Shown piece after piece: positions 61,041-64,000 of a DNA stretch of 64,000 bases (position 1 is its first letter; every line of letters starts with the position of its first letter). A model generated the notes under the pieces. The model saw nothing but the letters and a program-made list of their open reading frames with translations, ran no database searches and had not been told where the DNA came from. The stretch is taken from the NCBI GenBank assembly GCA_025059205.1, contig JANXDS010000003.1, positions 1-64,000 on the forward strand, given 5' to 3'. The DNA comes from Aigarchaeota archaeon (GTDB lineage Archaea > Thermoproteota > Nitrososphaeria_A > Caldarchaeales > Wolframiiraptoraceae). A program made the position numbers and the translations under genes.

Positions 61041-61706
61041 TTGGTTCCGCGGACCATCCTTGAAAGGGGCATCATAAACCACATGTCAAAGCAAGGCCTG
61101 AGGTTCGAGAACGGTAGCATAGAAGAGGGTGTTTTGAGGTTCGTCGGGAACGGCTCCACCTACGTCGTCAAGGTGCTGGACGAAACGGATGGTAAAGTAG
61201 AGCTAATCTCAGCAGCCTTACAATCAGCATTCTGGGCGGCCAAGGGTGATAGACCCTACATATTGGTTCCGAAAAGCATGGCTTCTACCGACGAGCTTAT
61301 GGTTATTAGGCTACATGGCATAGGTCTTCTGCTGTACGGATCGCATGGGATAGAAGAGTTGCCGCCAATCGTAAAACTGACAAGTGAGAGTAAGAGAGAG
61401 GATGAGGGAAAGCTTTCCATAGAACATGAAGATGTCCTGCAATTGCTAGAAAGGGTGGAGAGGTTAGAACGGCTCGTACATAGGATAAACGAGGTAGATG
61501 CGCTAGTATCAAGGTTGGAGAGACTCGAAGCATTGTACAGCGAGCTCTCCAATAAGTTATTGACTTTTGGAGGTGCACGTCCACCAAATATAAAGACCAC
61601 GATCCCGGATATTCCTAGCAGAAGCAGTAACGCAGTCTCGGAGGTAGAGCTACCTTCGTTTATGAAGGATAACCCCTGGCTCGACATACTGGCGGGCAAG
61701 GGCTAG
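61041..61706 (+). CDS. Coiled-coil protein, arcadin-2-like, partner of crenactin
   Basis: 221 aa (TTG 61041; ATG 61083 possible). Residues about 15-125 form a beta-rich globular part (RFVGNGSTYVVKVLDETDG), residues about 135-180 a clear coiled coil (LLERVERLERLVHRI, LVSRLERLEALYSEL), then a Pro/Ser linker and a short C-terminal segment LPSFMKDNPWLDILAGKG. This layout is that of Pyrobaculum arcadin-2, whose C-terminal helix binds crenactin monomers, and the gene lies directly before crenactin. The homology is not proved by sight. Confidence 0.65.
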   Translation: MVPRTILERGIINHMSKQGLRFENGSIEEGVLRFVGNGSTYVVKVLDETDGKVELISAALQSAFWAAKGDRPYILVPKSMASTDELMVIRLHGIGLLLYGSHGIEELPPIVKLTSESKREDEGKLSIEHEDVLQLLERVERLERLVHRINEVDALVSRLERLEALYSELSNKLLTFGGARPPNIKTTIPDIPSRSSNAVSEVELPSFMKDNPWLDILAGKG

Positions 61707-61758
61707 TTTAACGGTTTAACGCTTAAATTCACAGGCATAATGTTCCTCGTTGGTTGAA

Positions 61759-63030
61759 ATGTACGACGAAGATTACAAGAAGCGCTACGTGTTCGGAGCA
61801 GATTATGGGACTAGCGAGTTCAAGTACGGACCAATAACCCAAGGTGAGAAGCCGCTCGTCGTAGAGAACAGGGGCTACTTTCCTGAAAAGTCCGTTCTTT
61901 CCCAAATAATGGGGGTTGACCGTGAAGTTGTCGTCGGCAAAGATGTGACGCTCTTCTTGGAGAGCGGTGCGGAGCTCGCTACCAGGCTCGTTTACCCGAT
62001 GAGGGAGGGTATAATTGCAAAGGAGGACACGAGGGCCTGGAAGGTGGTTAGGGAGCTGACGCGATATGCATTGGAAGAGTTCAAACCAAAGGGTTGGGGC
62101 TTCAACGGCTTTTATGTCGTTGCAGCCCTCTCGGCGGTCGCACCGAGGTACATGTATGAGAGGTTCTTCGAAATGTTTGACAGCATGGCTAAAGACGCGG
62201 GCCTCGTACATTCAGCGACGATAATTCCGCAACCCCTGGCGGTTGCCATAGCCCACAAGAAGACATCATGCGTCGTCGTGGAAAGCGGACATGGAAATAC
62301 ACAGTTCGCACCAATTTCTAGAGCACCCATCAGAGGAGCCGTCATAGCCTTGAATAGAGGAGGTAGCGATGCTAACACCATTATGGCAGAAATTCTCAAA
62401 GATGCTGGTTATGGTGACTTGGCTGCCGAGGAGACTTTAGTAAGAAAGGTTAAGGAGAACCTAGGCCTATTGCCCGCAGATTTAAACTCGGCCATATCGT
62501 TCGCCAAGAGCAATCCTGAGATAGTAAGGGCCGTTTACGCTATTCCTGGAACGAGGCTCAAGATAGATCTAGCCGAGAACTCTTGGGCAAGATTCCTGGT
62601 CGGTGAGTACGTGTTCAACCCAAACCATGAAATATTCCAGAGCTACTTTAAGAGGGGCATGCCGAGACCGAGGGACACGAAGGTCGGTGACGTCGTCTTT
62701 TACGGTACGCTGGATATGGCAGAAGCGATAACGACCGCCGTGGAAAAATGTCCTGTCGAGCTCCAACCACTCCTCTACAGTCAGATACTACTGTCTGGTG
62801 GGAACTTCTCGTGGAGGGTTCCAGAGAAGTTGAAGAACGTATGTGTAGATTCTGCGACAAAGGTTAAGCGTATGATGGCAGAGAAGGGTATAGAGAACGT
62901 CGAGGTCACGATGGCAACAGAACCGCAGTACTCAGTTTGGCGTGGTTGCATAGTATATGGATACGCCGTACCGGCAAGTTATGGTTGGTCTTGGGAGAAG
63001 ATGGAGGGCTGGATGAACTTTTACAGGTAA
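61759..63030 (+). CDS. Crenactin-like archaeal actin
   Basis: 423 aa. Actin-fold motifs: phosphate 1 FGADYGTSEFKYGP, phosphate 2 VVVESGHGNTQFAPI (about 173), adenosine LLSGGNFSWRVPE (about 345), and connecting QPLAVAIAH. Length and the large subdomain insertions fit crenactin rather than MreB or Hsp70. ATG 61759 (TTG 61750 also possible), with CTTAAAT near 61724-61730 as TATA. Assembles into cytoskeletal filaments that in Thermoproteales shape the rod cell. Preceded by the arcadin-2-like gene. Confidence 0.9.
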   Translation: MYDEDYKKRYVFGADYGTSEFKYGPITQGEKPLVVENRGYFPEKSVLSQIMGVDREVVVGKDVTLFLESGAELATRLVYPMREGIIAKEDTRAWKVVRELTRYALEEFKPKGWGFNGFYVVAALSAVAPRYMYERFFEMFDSMAKDAGLVHSATIIPQPLAVAIAHKKTSCVVVESGHGNTQFAPISRAPIRGAVIALNRGGSDANTIMAEILKDAGYGDLAAEETLVRKVKENLGLLPADLNSAISFAKSNPEIVRAVYAIPGTRLKIDLAENSWARFLVGEYVFNPNHEIFQSYFKRGMPRPRDTKVGDVVFYGTLDMAEAITTAVEKCPVELQPLLYSQILLSGGNFSWRVPEKLKNVCVDSATKVKRMMAEKGIENVEVTMATEPQYSVWRGCIVYGYAVPASYGWSWEKMEGWMNFYR

Positions 63031-63034
63031 AGAG

Positions 63035-64000
63035 TTAATCTTGTCGCACAAGTTTGATTATGTTAGCCTGAATCCTTCCGTAGAGCAGCCGCTTAGTCTC
63101 AACTATCTGCATGCCGAGCATCTCTGCGATCCTTCTAAGGATGCTTAGCTTGCTTGTTATCACGGTTATAGTTGCATGCGGAGCCGCACGTTTAATCGAC
63201 ATGAAGAGCTTCTCGTAGAACCTTTCGATGTTCCTGATACCCATTCTTATACCATACGGCGGGTTCATTATGATGTGGTCCGGCGGCTCCCGTATGTAGT
63301 TAATCAAACTCAAAGCGTCGCCCATGGTTATCGACACCGTATCTGCTACCTCTGCTTTGGCCGCGTTGGTAAGGGCACCTTCAACACTCTTAGGTGAGGC
63401 GTCGATCCCATATATCTCCACCATAGCCTTCGTCTCTTTTGAAAGAAGCTCGTGACGAACGTCTTCGACAACATCCTTTTCTATAAAGCAGAGCTTCTCC
63501 AAGGCTAGTCCACCCCTTCGCAAGCCTGGTGCTACATGCCTTGCTGTTAACGCGGCCTCTATAGGTATCGTCCCGCTTCCGCACATTGGGTCCAACAACC
63601 TTTCGTCTGGTCTCCAGCCGCTCAGCAAGATCATGGAACAAGCTATCGTCGGCATGAGGGCCGCTCTATGATGAAAAACTCTGTAGAACCTTCTATGGAG
63701 CGACTGTCCAGTGGTGTTTAGTCCGATCAAAAGCTCGTCATCTCTCAGCAAAGCATACAGCTCGACGTCTGGATTGTCCAGGTTAACCGCAAGTCTAACG
63801 TTCCTAGATGTGATGTAAGATTCTATAACGCTCCTGCCTATGGTTGCCGCAATATCGAGGCTTCTAAGCGTATGCGTGCTGTGCTTCTCGACCCTAACCG
63901 CGAATGACTGAGACGGTAGGATGAACTCGTTATAGTCTACACCACGGGCAAGATGAGCAACGTCGTCTAGCGAAGACACCTTACCGTATTCTAGTAATAA
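63035..64000 (-). CDS. THUMP/Trm14-type tRNA guanine-N2 methyltransferase, 5' end outside window
   Basis: Gene runs in from the right edge; the frame stays open to base 64000. THUMP remnant (about residues 40-90 of the visible part), then LLDPMCGSGTIPIEAALTARHV (motif I), FIEKDVVEDVRHEL, YGIDASPKSVEGALTNAAKA (motif II) and MNPPYGIRMG (NPPY catalytic motif). TGQSLHRRFYRVFHHRAALM is typical of Trm14/Trm11-type enzymes. Makes m2G at position 6 or 10 of tRNA. Convergent with crenactin, stop 4 bases apart. Confidence 0.87.
   Translation of the reverse strand, partial: LLLEYGKVSSLDDVAHLARGVDYNEFILPSQSFAVRVEKHSTHTLRSLDIAATIGRSVIESYITSRNVRLAVNLDNPDVELYALLRDDELLIGLNTTGQSLHRRFYRVFHHRAALMPTIACSMILLSGWRPDERLLDPMCGSGTIPIEAALTARHVAPGLRRGGLALEKLCFIEKDVVEDVRHELLSKETKAMVEIYGIDASPKSVEGALTNAAKAEVADTVSITMGDALSLINYIREPPDHIIMNPPYGIRMGIRNIERFYEKLFMSIKRAAPHATITVITSKLSILRRIAEMLGMQIVETKRLLYGRIQANIIKLVRQD

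Overview
The window looks like chromosome of a thermophilic archaeon of the TACK group. The evidence is an actin homologue of the crenactin type, a Sulfolobus-type SSB, class I lysyl-tRNA synthetase, sn-glycerol-1-phosphate dehydrogenase, a geranylgeranyl reductase, PurP, Taw1, D-aminoacyl-tRNA deacylase of the archaeal type, ThiN-domain regulator, archaeal S4 and S11, many TTG/GTG starts, TATA boxes about 25-30 bases ahead of nearly leaderless genes, and a CRISPR repeat ending in GAATTGAAAG. Crenactin outside Thermoproteales points to lineages such as Aigarchaeota/Caldarchaeales or Korarchaeota, but I cannot settle the lineage by eye. Coding density is high and almost everything is housekeeping; there is no prophage, IS element, tRNA or rRNA gene that I can see.

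Layout. 1-332: leader-distal end of a CRISPR array. 0.5-6 kb: HIT, HAD, Taw1, an enolase-superfamily enzyme, an inositol-phosphatase-like enzyme and a 2-hydroxyacid dehydrogenase. 5.8-6.44 kb: a small basic protein under two copies of a 15-bp element that overlaps TATA boxes. 6.4-11.8 kb: purine block on the minus strand (purP, purP, guaB, purA) plus a pyruvoyl decarboxylase. 12-14.6 kb: Mrp, MoaE, S4, MazG. 14.6-19 kb: DNA-processing neighbourhood (PriL, Hjc, an unknown small protein, a long coiled-coil zinc protein, SSB). 19-25.4 kb: LysRS, methyltransferase, DtdA, split MgtE pair with a PhoU/TrkA_C protein, THUMP protein. 25.4-31 kb: ThiN regulator, G1PDH, two-subunit fumarase, NAD salvage pair. 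31-39.7 kb: Mo-cofactor genes, small zinc protein, Dcd, S11, PAC2, DUF1152, geranylgeranyl reductase, a frameshifted DNA methylase, DJ-1/PfpI, SufT-like protein. 39.8-45.2 kb: ValRS and a 2-oxoacid:ferredoxin oxidoreductase whose gamma and delta subunits are fused. 45.2-47.5 kb: C/D-box sRNA candidates and a MoaD-like protein with residues beyond its GG, paired with a threonine-synthase-fold enzyme. 47.6-53.8 kb: BMP-family nucleoside-type ABC importer and an iron alcohol dehydrogenase. 54-57.2 kb: NDP-sugar dehydrogenase-like protein, NhaD/ArsB-type permease, degenerate KaiC-like ATPase, further C/D sRNAs. 57.2-61 kb: pyrC-pyrI-pyrB divergent from pyrD. 61-64 kb: coiled-coil protein plus crenactin, and a partial Trm14-like methyltransferase.

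Things that stand out: (1) the MoaD-like/PLP enzyme couplet, in which the sulfur-carrier-like protein ends GGG-NPSIF and so would need C-terminal trimming; (2) a crenactin with an arcadin-2-like partner; (3) up to five C/D-box sRNA candidates, none overlapping a recognised gene, three of which share the same box spacing; (4) two genes (porGD and the threonine-synthase-like gene) whose conserved N-termini start upstream of any ATG/GTG/TTG, with Shine-Dalgarno and TATA signals pointing to ATC and GTC; (5) a DNA methylase broken by one base in a T-run; (6) a 13-bp perfect inverted repeat with an inner A/T stem between convergent genes. All identifications come from reading motifs; no database search was run.
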